DNA of 64,000 bases, taken from Heterotrichella gracilis (taxonomy: Eukaryota > Sar > Xanthophyceae > Tribonematales > Xanthonemataceae). Both the position numbers and the translations under genes were made by a program. The notes under the pieces were generated by a model. The model did no database searches. It was not told the origin of the DNA and was given only the letters and a program-made list of their open reading frames with translations. Positions 1 through 11,236 of the stretch are shown piece after piece (the stretch's first letter is position 1; each line of letters begins with the position of its first letter). Location: NCBI GenBank assembly GCA_032358255.1, contig JAULBX010008883.1, forward strand, positions 186,001 to 250,000. The letters are read 5' to 3'.

Positions 1-264
1 CGTATTGCAAAAATGTTGCCAACAGACACAATTACCAATTGGTTGCAACAGTCAGCATTAAGCAATCACCACTTTCTAAAGCTGCCGCCGCGGAGGCCCA
101 GCAAAACCAGCATGGAAATCACTGACAGTTTTAAACCACTTGTCCCAATCTCGTGGCAGTCATTTCCTGCAGGTGGTCCTGGAGCCCACAGCATGTGGTA
201 AGGGCTGCACAATCTTTGACAAACTTAGACCACGCCTTGTGGGCGTGAGATGTTTAACTTAGAT

Positions 265-3258
265 TCAGCCCAGTACAGCTGTGGAATTTGGGCCCGGCCC
301 GTAGAAATTGGTTGTGTACCCCCTCCTGTCCACCACCAGGCTTGGATCCACCGCTGTCTTGAGGAAGCCCTGCTGCCCATCGTATGTGTAGCTGCGGCAG
401 CCATTGGTGTTGTAGCAGCGGGTGGCAACAGCCTGGGGGGAGCCACCCACAGCGCAGTAGGGGGAGCCGGCGCAGGGGATGTCGTAGCCCTGGGAGCATG
501 GGGGGGGTGTAGCACAGTCAGTAAATGCTGTGAATACACATGCACTACAGTGGCACTTTGTGTATTGCTTGCCAAGTGGCAACGTAATACATGATATATT
601 TTTATTCCTAGCTTTGCCACACACTGTCAGGTACCCAATGCTATTTATTAATCAGCACTGCCAATGTGTCATTAATCAGAGCTATCACCATGCAACCATG
701 CAGACATCACATGTTCCCGCCGCATATTTACCGGCAAGTCTTTATCCACAAAGTAGACGCTAAACTTGGGCGCCCCCGTTGACACCATGAACTGCGCCTG
801 CCAGCCCGCACGTGGCACCACTGCTGGGTCATTTGATTTCCACAGCTGCTTCAGGTAGCCCTTGCCACTGCCGGGCAGCCAGGCAAAGCTGCGGCAACCA
901 GGCTGCGGGGGGAGAGTATTAATTTATGTACAAATATGTCAATCTCTGGAAATGTTATGGGTTACGACGATCAGGCAATGCCATTGCGTGCGGCACATTC
1001 TGGTTGCATGTTCCAGGCTGTACTTTCATGCGCTTCAGCAAATTGATTCAATAAGAGCATCAATGATGAGCCTTGGAAGCTATTCAGGACGTGCTACTGG
1101 AGATGACTTGCCCTGTGAACCACATGAAGCATTTCACTCACATGACTTGCCCTGTGATGGAGCACTAGTTAGATATTTCACTCGCCAGAGGGCACGGAGA
1201 GTGGACCCAAACCATGGTGTTGACATGCAAACACCAATAGCTGGCATTAGATCCTACTTGCTTGCATATGACACATCAAATGCTGTACGTGGCTGCACTG
1301 TGCAAACGCGCACACACGCGCACACACACATGGACTGGTGGCAGGGTAATGACAATCGTATTCCAATAGGGTATGCATGCAGGTTACAGACATCTTTGTC
1401 AAATTGATTCAGTTGTAGGTTGGTACCCTACCGTCTTGATGCACGCAGCACGCAGGTCATCCGCTGTGGCTGCGTTGACCTGACACCCAAGTGCCCCGTC
1501 GCACCCAATGTCCTGCCCACCAATGTCTGAATCAGGGTTGATACCCCAGCAGTAGCCACCAGCGGGGCACTCGAGGGTGGGACCAGTGGGGGTGGGAGTG
1601 GGAGGTGGTGCCAATGGAGCGATTGGTGGTGGAGATCCTGCTGATGCAAACACAGTCTGTTTACTTAATGCCGTGCAAAAGGAATTCTTAAGTATTGATA
1701 TGCAAAACCTTTTGGATTGGCTTGACTGCGCTGGGCAGAGGCATGCAATGCAAGGCCAGCCATTATGGCACCTGCAAAGTGTATGCAATGGCAAGAGACC
1801 AGTGAGAACCACGTTTCCATTGCACGGCATTCAAGACTGGCAGGGAATGTCCTCCTTATGAGACTCAGCAGCATGAACCGAGGCTACCAACATCTCATGT
1901 ATCATTAAAATCCAATTCATCTACCTCACATATCTATATTCAAGTCCTTACAAATTAGTATTTGCCTTGCTTTTGATGATCCAATCAAGTCAGGGTTCCT
2001 TCTGCCACCAACCTGCTACCCCTGGCCCTGGTCCATAGAAGGATGCATTGTACCCCCTCCTATCCACCACCAGACTTGGGTCCACCGCTGTCTTCAGGAA
2101 GCCCTGCTGCCCATCGTATGTGTAGCTGCGGCAGCCATTGGTGTTGTAGCAGCGGGTGGCGACAGCTTGAGGAGAGCCGCCCACAGCGCAGTAGGGGGAG
2201 CCGGCGCAGGGGATATCGTAGCCCTGAACAAGAAGACATCAACTCATTGAGATAATAACCATGCACACGCATTGGGTGCATTTGCATGCTGACACCTGGT
2301 GGTGCGCATATATTGTTGGCTGATCAACCCTTCCTGCTTTTCTTATTGGCTACTATTATTGGATGTCTGTTGTGGATGACATACATGCTGCATGCTTAAG
2401 GTAAACTGCTGCCAATCTGGAACATGCCTGCATCTGTGGCTGGGAAATATACATATCATATAAAAACATATTTTACAGTGACCTGCACCACAATCTACAG
2501 TCTTAACTATCTTTGCTGGGCCATTGATGATAAAATTGTTGTGCCCATGAACTTTAATGTTGGTGACCAATGCAATGCATGGTGTTTTGCTCTCATAGAC
2601 TATTGCACGTGCATGTGTCTGCGCCTTGGGCATACATATGAAGTCATGCACAAAATAACCGTAACAGCATATTTCTACTTAAATGAAATTCACAATTTTC
2701 TCACCGGTATATCCTTGTCCACAAAATATGTGTCGAACCTCGGCTGCCCCGTTGACACCATGAACTGCGCCTGCCAGCCCGCACGTGGCACCACTGCTGG
2801 GTCATTTGATGTCCACAGCTGCTTCAGGTAGCCCTTGCCACTGCCGGCCAGCCACGCAAAGCTGCGGCAACCAGGCTGCAAGTGGAGGGGCCAATTAGCA
2901 ACCATCTAGATAGAATCATTGCGGCATGCCAAATCATTGTGAGTGACTGTTAACACATCAACTCAACGCGCGCATTGAGACATGTGCAAGTATGCGATCA
3001 CAGTCTTTATAAGAAACAAAACCATGCTAATATCATAATAATAATAGACTGTTATTCTTCGTCTCAGGTTCTAAATTGTAGCTTTAGCCATTGGGTTATG
3101 CCTCACCGTCCTGATGCATGCAGCCCGCAGCTCATCCGCTGTTGCCGCGTTGACCTCACATGCGCTGGCACCGTTGCACCCCACGTCCTGGCCACCGATG
3201 TCTGACCCAGCTGAAATGCCCCAGCAATAGCCGCCAGGTGGGCACTCAAGAGTGGGGC
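265..3258 (-). repeat. Tandem duplication of a three-exon unit within one gene
   Basis: Unit 1 covers exons at 3258-3107, 2875-2705 and 2223-2013; unit 2 covers 1637-1432, 902-732 and 489-265. The middle exons are both exactly 171 nt, and corresponding exons use the same intron phases. Exon sequence is strongly conserved at the DNA level (for example around 2050-2220 against 315-485), while the introns have diverged in length and sequence. The period is about 1.6-1.8 kb. Confidence 0.85.
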
Positions 3259-4339
3259 CTGGGGGAGTGGACATGCACAGCACTCACTACTCATGCGATT
3301 CAAAAGGAACAAATTGCACGCCCCAGGTGGCATGCATCCCCCAATAGGGGCAACCCGCAATGCAATTTTGTCGTCACAAACTGCTTTCCGGCGGATTGCA
3401 AAGGGCCACAGTCAACATCAGACATGGTATAGGTATGCAAACCCTTGGCAAGGGTGAACATGGTGCACGCTGAGGCGTGACCAGCCTGGACCTGAGACTA
3501 GGATCATCGTGAGCACGCAGGAAGGTGTATACAGTAAGGTGAGCTGATCCACCTATGATAGGGATAATCCCACATGCCTGGCCCTAATGTATGCAAGAAG
3601 CTAATGTCAACCTGAGGTTTTGAAAGCAACAGGTGCAATCCACATATTTTGCACCTCCACTAATTGCATCATCCACTCTGGATGGAATGGATGAAAACCC
3701 ATTTCCAAAAGCCGGAGCTCAGCCTGTGCGGCACCAGGCTAAGAACGGTTTCATGCCCAGGCGCTTTCATGCCAAGTGACCCCAGGAGCCTACCAGCAGC
3801 CTGCGTTATAACGTTTGTGCTAATTAGCGCTTGTGCTCATCTCAGATGACAGACTGTATCTTAGTCTAGGTAGGATGGGAAGTGCAAGTGCTGCACCACC
3901 ACTAGGCTAGTATGGGTGCTAGTGCTTAGTTGGCAATTCTGTGAACGTTCAGGAACGGCATTAGGTCCTGCATAAATCAGTCAACTGTCTGCCCATCAAG
4001 CCCGTCAACTTGAAGGTGCTTGTTCACCCAAAACTGTACTCATTGGCTACACAGACTATGATCTACTGTGTAACATAGTGTTCTCCTAGAGGTGCCAACT
4101 GGACTACGATTGATTGTGTGTCGCGGTACCAACAGCCTGGCAGCACCGCGTGGAAGTGCCGCGCCAACTGAACCGAACAAAGCAAGGTTCACAGTCTCGG
4201 AAGTTAATGGCCACTAGGTAGCGAGGCAGGACACGGCCTGGCACCCACCTTGAGCTGACGTCAGTTGAGCGCTAAGCGCCCACACGCAGGTTGCCACCAG
4301 GACGAACACTGAGCCATGCCAAGCTGCGCCAGCCATCAT
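265..4339 (-). CDS. Secreted Cys-rich repeat protein (PAN/apple-like modules), 7 exons
   Basis: Exons read 4339-4249, 3258-3107, 2875-2705, 2223-2013, 1637-1432, 902-732 and 489-265; all junction phases agree and give 408 aa. Exon 1 encodes a signal peptide (MM start, hydrophobic core FVLVATCVWAL, then small residues), so the product is probably secreted or in the cell wall. The rest is two copies of a three-exon unit. The first two exons of each unit together encode a roughly 100-aa module (GPTLECP..GGYCWG, then PGCRSFAW..GKGYLKQLW); the third encodes a shorter related module (GYDIPCAGSPYC, then CRSYTYDGQQGFLKT). The shared pattern of Cys pairs followed by GCRSxxx and G(F/Y)LK recalls PAN/apple-type adhesion domains, but the family is not certain. 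A Pro-rich linker (SPPPIAPLAPPPTPTPT) separates the units. Function is unknown; binding of carbohydrate or protein at the cell surface is inference. The double ATG at 4339 was chosen because it starts the signal peptide. Confidence 0.75.
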
Positions 4340-5563
4340 GCTTTTGCTCGTGGCAGCAGCCGGCTCCCGCAGGCTCTCTGACCTAGGCACCAAAAGGCTG
4401 TAAAAAGTGGAGGACCCCTGTTTCCAGTGATACTGACGCGTCGAGTGTGCGTACCTTGGGGACCTTGGGCTTAGCCTAGTGAGCCCTGCTGAGGTTGCGC
4501 TCAGCAACAAGTTCAAGAACCTTCAAGTGCCATACTAGCTGTGACAGTCGGACCTTCAAAGGCGGCCTTCAAAGGTCGCAAAACGCTGGTAGTTTGGTAG
4601 TTCCCGTGCATCCTGTGGTGGTGTATGTCCTGGTACCACATAATATGTGGGCCCGACCTGGGAGCTCGCCCCATTTGTGCTCACGGCCGTGGATTCTTCA
4701 ATTGCAACCTTCAGGCCAACCCTTTAGGGTTTCGGCTGACCCTGGAAATTCTCACCCATGGCCGCCATGGGGCCCATGCATCCGATACTAGTGGCATGTC
4801 ATCCACAAGGTTGCATATGGCATCAAGGCTCAGGGACACATTGTAATTGACAGATTGAACGCGTGGCTTACAATCAGTGAAGGGGGAAACGTACACGGAT
4901 AAGCCAATGGATCCCAGCTGTCGTTCCATGCAGTGTATACGACATATATGGCCCATGAGCACAATGTCATCACGAAAATGTTGGCAGCTAGTACTGGCGC
5001 ATGCATCATATGACCATTTGGCATGACAAAAACAGATACATGTCAAAGGCTCGAGCACCACCCACCATGTGGTAAGAGTAGATTGAACACTGCCATGTGA
5101 TATGTGGTGAGTTAAAGCATTGCTGGGATTGATATCGCCCTGCTGGTTCACCCCATGAAAAGGAGCATGGCAGTGCATTGGGCAAAAACGCGGGGCTAAA
5201 GGGCCCCTTCCAATCAATGCTGATTGCATGGTCTGCAATGCATACAAAAGCACCAATATTAATAACAGGGATTAGATGCATCTTGACCACCAATTCTCTT
5301 TGGTAAAAAACATTTGAAGGTAAAGCGTCATGTGTCAATCATTGAAAAGTCAACCTGCGGCCAACGACCGCTACCCACGCACAACTTACTACCCTCTGAA
5401 AAACCCTTGGACCTCCTCCACTGGATAGTGTACCACTGATACCACCAGCATCACTACGCACCCGCTTCCCAGCAGTCGCACGAACCACCCAAAAACGCCA
5501 ATAACAACCAATAACAGACTGTCCCACCTGTAGACAGCATCCCAGTGCCCCAGCTCAGACCCA
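4340..5563. other. Intergenic region
   Basis: Lies between the start of the Cys-rich repeat gene and the 3' end of the RAMA-MPN gene, so it should hold the promoter of the former and the 3' UTR of the latter. Open frames here (for example minus 4711-5256) lack coding character and splice context. I see no recognisable gene. Confidence 0.5.
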
Positions 5564-8500
5564 TCACGTGGTGGCCCCAGACAGGTCGGAAATGTCGTCC
5601 TCCCCTTGCGTGTGGTCATCATCGTCGTTGTCTGACCCAATCTGCCTGGGGACGCCGTTGTATCCCCGGGGCCGTGGAGGCTCGTCATCGGCGGTGGCGC
5701 CGCTGTCGTAGTTGGGCCCCGCACCCACATCTTCGTCCTCCTAATCATGATGCAAAGTAACAAACTTACTACAGGTACTGGCACCTAGCTGAGGCTTGTG
5801 AGGGTAGGGATGCATGGTACATGGCCATTAAAGTGAATGCATTTTGCCTGATTGTACTGAACCCATGCCATTGGCTGCATACATCCAACAGCCAGAGGAA
5901 AGACAGTCCACCGCCGATACATATGCAGATGGGTCCAGCTATCCACCCGCCCTTGCCCAATTCCAAACACGCGCATGGCGGTGCAGATGCCATGGCAAGC
6001 ATGCATGTGCAGTGCGTACCCCTTCACTTTGCGTGGCCCCCCCCTCCTCATCGCTCACTTCGCTCTCGTCCCCACCCACCACCGGCTTGGCGGGGGGCCC
6101 CAGCGACTTGCGGTCCATGGGCGCATACACGTTCCACGCCGCCATCACCAGCACGTCCACCTGCGGCCAAGGGGGCAGCGTTGCCACAGGAACAAAGGGG
6201 AGGAGGAGCAGAGACGCTTGTCAATCCGAAGGAGAGCATGCACAGCCTAGCCGTGCTGGCAATCACTTGAACAAAGATGTTGGGCGCGAAAACAGTGGAC
6301 CTGGGCTCGCCACCCCGCACCCTACAGTAATCCTAGCCAGGGCATGCCTGCACAGCCACCTCGCTACCGCCACCCGCCCCGCACCTTGTCACAGAACTGG
6401 CGCTTGAAGCTGTCGGGCCACTGCGCCGGCAGGTAGGCCGCCAGGCTGGCCTTGAGCTTGTCTATGCGCAGCGTGGTGTCGCGCCACACCTGGCGCATCT
6501 CGGCGCGGCTGGGGCGGCTGGCGTAGCGCTTGGCCAGGTCCTCAAAGGGCTTGCGGGGAAGGATGAGCAGGTCGCTGTCCTGGAAGGGGGCGGGCTCGGT
6601 CTGCGGGGGAGGGAGGGGTGGGGGTTGAGCGCGGTGGTTGGTAATTGCTGTGGATGTTATCTGGAGTTGCAACTTATCGGGGCAGAGGCGGATTAGGTGC
6701 CTGGATGCACTAAAACTTCGTAGATGTTTCATTGGCCAGCTCAACGGCCTGCTAAGCAGCAGAAGCAGCCGTCCTGGTTGAATATACTGGTGACCACTGG
6801 AATCCTTATGGCGCATCTGTTGCCCTATCCCACCCCACATCCTTTCGGTACATGAGTTTGGTGGAGGTGCTGGTTGATCATGTACATGGTCCACATATTA
6901 CCCCAACTGCTGACAGAAAATACATTTTTTGTGCCCTACGGGTTCTGATGAGTGCCATTCTTCCCCTTCCCCAGCCCGCACCTGCAGCTCCATCGCTGTG
7001 CACCCCGCCTGCGCAGGGTCCTGCCCCGGCGCCGGCAGCTGGCCCTGTGGGTGGTCCACGTAGAACCACAGCATGTCAGAGCGGGGCGAGGTGCTCCGGC
7101 GGTTGTAGGGCGACACGATGGCGGCCACATAGGGCTCGGTGTGCTGCGCGCGGTGCGCGTGCTGCTGCGTCACCTGCACATGGGGATGGAGGATGGTCGG
7201 TGCGCGTTCTGCTGATGCGCAGTGTATGCGTGAGGGCACATGTTGCAATGTAAAAGGGTAAAAAAATGTACATTTGATACCTGATCAGATGACGGAATAA
7301 AAGGAAATACTGTAATATTTAAACCACTAAAAAACAATAATAATTTGGAAATACATCAAATCAAATATATTGCTATTTACATTCATATGCTTTATAAAAG
7401 ATATGCCATGTGCAGGTGCGCACCTGGTTGAATATGTCAATGAGTGATGGATGCGCCTTAAACACCGGGTGCGAGTGGTACCAGCCCACGCAGCGCATGC
7501 CCGCCGCCTCAATCTGCTGCCGCACCCTGAACTCGTCCTCGGCGTCCATCTCAACGTTGATGTGCTCATCCGCTACGGACAGCTCAAGCACGGGGAACGC
7601 GGCCTGGACGCTGGGGGGGCAGGGGGGAAAGTGAGGAGGGGGAGCGTGTTGGGGAAGGTGCATGGCAGGAGGCAAAAATGGAAGGGAGGAGAATTGGGAA
7701 ACAAGGTTTGTGGGGCATTGGTGTGTGCAAAATCCAGGTTAAAAAAGGTGAGTGTCAACATGGCCATGGATAGCAACCCCATTGCTGCAATAATATGGAA
7801 CAGCCGTAGTTATTTATGTGCTCAGCATCACGTGCCAGTTCATCCCAAAGAGTTGTCTACACAGCTTGAAAGCGCATGCCCTATGTCACATCCGATGCGC
7901 CCCCCATCACTCACGTCATTAGCCTCTCATCCTCGTCATACTGGCCTCCCAGGATGCCAATGACCTCGCTCATGTGCAGGTGCGCATGGAAGTCCATGGT
8001 CAGCTCAACCACAGGGGAGACTGCAACCTGAAGGAGGGGAGGGACGGGGTGGGCAGGGGAGCAGGGGGTGCCTATCACGGCACAGCAATGGCGCAACAGT
8101 GTATGCTGCCTGCCCCGGTTGACACCGCCGGTGCAAACATGGTACACAAACAGCGCCAGGGCAGGGCTGCTTGGTGCAAGGCAGATAGAGACTGACTGCT
8201 AATCTAGCTGTACTGCTGGAACGCATGTACGTAAGTAGATAGTAAACTACCCCTAGTACGCCACCTGCACCGATGGGGACCAGTGTGCAATGCATGGGGC
8301 CCAGCACGCACTATAAGGGGGCAGCATGCAATCAGTGCCAACCAGCGTGCAATCAACAGGATCCCCTTCAACCTGCCAGCGTTTGCAGGCCTAGGTGCCA
8401 GAGGAGACCCTCAGAGTACACCCATGGTCAAGCCCCCAAGTCCTAAACCTACCTGAAACCATGCCTGTGGTTTGCAGGAGCCCTAGTCCTAGCCCTATGC

Positions 8501-11236
8501 TTTCTGAGAGCCGCCGCTGGCACTCATTTTTGTCCTAAATCGGAACTAAATTCACGACTAAACTCCCAAACGCACCTGGAAGGGCTGCGCGCCCTCCTCC
8601 CCGCTGCCTGGAACCCCTAGGTAGGGTTCACAGGTGACCATGGCGTGCTCGTCCTCTGCGCCCATGCCCATGCGCATCGTGCCCGCGGTCTGGACGCACA
8701 GCACATACTGGGGTGAGTGGCGGGCAGGGCAATGGCTCTGATGAGTGGCTAAAAAGGTGCGTGGTGTGTTCCCATGGGCAAAGTGACAAGATGCGGGATC
8801 CATGCGGCAGTTGCGGATTGACTAGTATAATGCAATTATTTACCCAATGATTAGCAGTAACACACTCTGTAAGACTAGTGCTCTGCGAGACAATGTCGTG
8901 CATGCGGGTGCATTTCCCTTTCTCTTGATAATTACATGAAAATTCGCAAGTAGCCCGCATCAACCTCTCGCTGAGGGCAGGATGGCAGCATGTCGCACGT
9001 GATAACCCCTAAACCCCCCTAGCATGCCCACAACATGCACGTGGGGCGTACATTTGCATGCATTTTCTGTGAAACATCACAGGTCCGTAGTACATGACAG
9101 TGTGGGGGGCACTTTTGAGCTTACCGAGCGCTTGGAGCGCCTGCGAGCCTGCTCCCCATCCCCAAGAGCGTGGCCATTGCTGCCAAGCTGGTCCTGGTCC
9201 AGGGGGGGACATGCGGTCAGTGGGGCATGGCTAGATGGGTGCACACAGCGACTTGAATATGATGAGCAATGACGAGCATTGGTTGAAGAGCGATGAGGGT
9301 GCTGCGGTATGAGTGCAATGACACAGCAGTGGGCGCCCAGGCGTGACCGCTTTGTCATTGCACCCCTGCCGCATCTCAATCATCGCTCATCACTCATCGC
9401 TCATCACTGCTCATCAACCCACCAAAAATTGCACCTCGTAAGCACAGACCAATGCCAATGGTGGCGGTGCGGCATGTGTGCATTCGCACACCCAGAATGC
9501 AATAAACCACATTGCATACCCACACGCCGCACATGTTTAGGGCCCCAACTCCCATTCCCCCACATGCCACCACGCCCTCCCAATGCTTTCGACCCCTCTC
9601 CCTTGGCGGCCAGCCCCCTATGCCTTCTGCTGTTGCCTGTGCTGGCCAGCTTGGCCTTGTTTGGTTTGCTTGGAGGGTTTGGCATATGCTATATGCGCCT
9701 CCCCCTCTTCCACCACACCATCCCCACATGCTGCACACACTCGCGCCCCCCAGACCCCAATCGCCCCAGCACCACCCCCGGTTGATGCTTTTCACGCCTT
9801 GCCTTAGAATTAGGGTTTAGGGCTCACCGATGCTTTCGACCCCTTGCCCTTGCCCCCGAGCCCGCTGAGCGAGCTGCCGCTGCCAGCGCTGGCCAGCTTG
9901 GCCTTTTTGGAGGGTGGTCCAGATGCGTCCCCGCCCTCCGCCGCGGGGTCTGACAGCTGCCCCGACGCGTACCGCTTGCGCGCCAGCTCCAGCTTGTAGT
10001 GCTCCAACACCCTGCGCAAGGGGTCAGGGTTCTTTAGGGTTCAGGGAGTAGGGGCGCCCCAAGATGCCAAGGGTTGGCTTGCTCAACGAACGTTAGCTGC
10101 AATGGACCCGCTGGTGCAGGGCTGGGCGGCGCAACGCTTGTGCAGACTGCTACTCTGGTTACAGTGCTGGGAAGCTTGCAACTACCTAATCAAAGCATTG
10201 TCAATACTCACTTGCCGGCAAAGCGCACGGTCTTCCAGCCGTCGTCCGCCTTCCGCTCCGGGTTGACCAGGCGCTTGAGGTAGATGGAGTACGCTGAGGG
10301 GGACTCAAAGGTCAGCCGCTGGTCACCGACTGCGCCAGGCAATGGTGGGCAGGGTCAGGCTGGGGTGCATGCCAGTGGTCCAACAGGCGGGCGTTACGTG
10401 TGAAAGTTCAGGTCAGGTTGACATTGCTAGGTGGAGAGTCGTTGTGACGTGTCAAGCAATTGTGTCTGGTAGACACTCGCCGGCTAGTCAAGGCTGCAGT
10501 TGTGTTGTGACGCCTGTGCTCTATAGATGTGCAAGTCCCCCATCTAATAGAGGGTGCACGCAGGTACACTGTGGGTGGTATAGGGCTGCAGCCACGTACT
10601 CATGCAGGTGATCTTGCCATCAGGCGTGAGAGTGCCATAGGTCATCTGCCCCTTGTACTCCACACTCAGCGCGTTCTCCCCTGGCGTGATGATACCCTCG
10701 TCAATCAGCAGCTTGAGGGTGATACCCCCGCCGGGCCGGGAGGGGCGGGGGGGTGGCTTGGGCCGCGGCGCAGCAGGCTTGGGTGCAGGCCGGGAGACCT
10801 CCTGTGCCATAGGGGGGTGCAGGTGGGTACAGAAGCATGCCATAGCTGCTGGCGATCACACACAGTTGCTTACATGCGTTCCAGCAGTACAGCCAGACTA
10901 GCTGTAGGCGACCACACTGTCTCAAACCCAAAGAAGGGCCAGCTGGCAACATAGTGGAGGTAAGCAGGAGCAGGGCCCTAGGTGGGTTTTGAGTGCCCAC
11001 CTTTTGTGCCAGTAGCCTGTAGTCATCTGGGCTGAGGCCACTGGCTGGCGCTGTTTGCCTTAGCCCATGGTGGCCATGGTCACCCATGTGTGCAGCTGCA
11101 GCCATCTGGTGGCTGTAGTATTGCGGGTGTGAGGGTGCTGGATAGCCAGCGTGGTGCCTTGTCTGCATCTGTGCGTAGCCTGCTCCAGGCCGGTTTGTGT
11201 CCTGTTCGTCCTCTGTCCCAGAGTCAGTCTCCCCAT
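5564..11236 (-). CDS. RAMA-domain JAMM/MPN+ deubiquitinase, MPND-like (5' end incomplete)
   Basis: Exons read 11236-11001, 10801-10600, 10329-10212, 10011-9828, 9193-9125, 8699/8689-8576, 8027-7915, 7610-7424, 7173-6982, 6600-6385, 6160-6020 and 5740-5564, all in phase, about 648 aa. Order of domains: low-complexity His/Gln-rich start; a RAMA domain (LKLLIDEGIITPGENALSV, later LTFESPSAYSIYLKRL); a basic KKAKLAS linker with a possible nuclear signal; the MPN domain with Glu in HMSEVIGILGG and a complete JAMM motif HSHPVFKAHPSLID (H-x-H-x7-S-x2-D); a helical region; and an acidic Asp-rich tail. RAMA plus MPN is the architecture of animal MPND, a relative of the histone H2A deubiquitinase MYSM1. 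The intact zinc ligands predict an active ubiquitin isopeptidase, probably nuclear. Exon 11236-11001 starts in phase 1, so at least one upstream exon is missing; a candidate lies near 11555-11650. Confidence 0.88.
8166..8240 (+). repeat. Dispersed short repeat, copy A (intron of MPND-like gene)
   Basis: Holds the core CTGTACTGCTGGAACGCATG preceded by a GCTGCTTGGTGC block. The same core occurs at 10852-10905, 27963-28062 and 51236-51318. The copy lies in the 8028-8575 intron, antisense to the gene. The size and scattered intronic positions suggest a SINE or MITE-like family; no target-site duplication could be defined. Confidence 0.6.
9261..9415. repeat. Imperfect inverted repeat (foldback), 63-nt arms
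   Basis: The arm at 9261-9323 (starts GATGAGCAATGACGAGCATT, ends GTGCAATGACA) matches the reverse complement of 9353-9415 at most positions, with a spacer of about 30 nt. It lies in the 9194-9827 intron of the MPND-like gene. A foldback MITE or a local inverted duplication are both possible. Confidence 0.65.
9581..9677 (-). repeat. Decayed copy of exon 10011-9828 (3' part) in the next intron
   Basis: The stretch from AATGCTTTCGACCCCT to GCTGGCCAGCTTGGCC resembles 9830-9905, the 3' end of the neighbouring exon, with indels. It lies about 150 nt beyond that exon's donor site and is not needed for a continuous reading frame, so it reads as a degenerate duplicate. Confidence 0.6.
10852..10905 (-). 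repeat. Dispersed short repeat, copy B (intron of MPND-like gene)
   Basis: The reverse complement carries AGTCTGGCTGTACTGCTGGA followed by ACGCATGTA, nearly identical to copy A. It lies in the 10802-11000 intron in the gene's sense orientation. This copy lacks the GCTGCTTGG block and is probably 5'-truncated. Confidence 0.6.

Noticed and set aside
4711-5256. 181-aa minus-strand open frame
   Set aside because: No recognisable domain, no splice partners, and many Cys/His residues typical of random open frames in this DNA.
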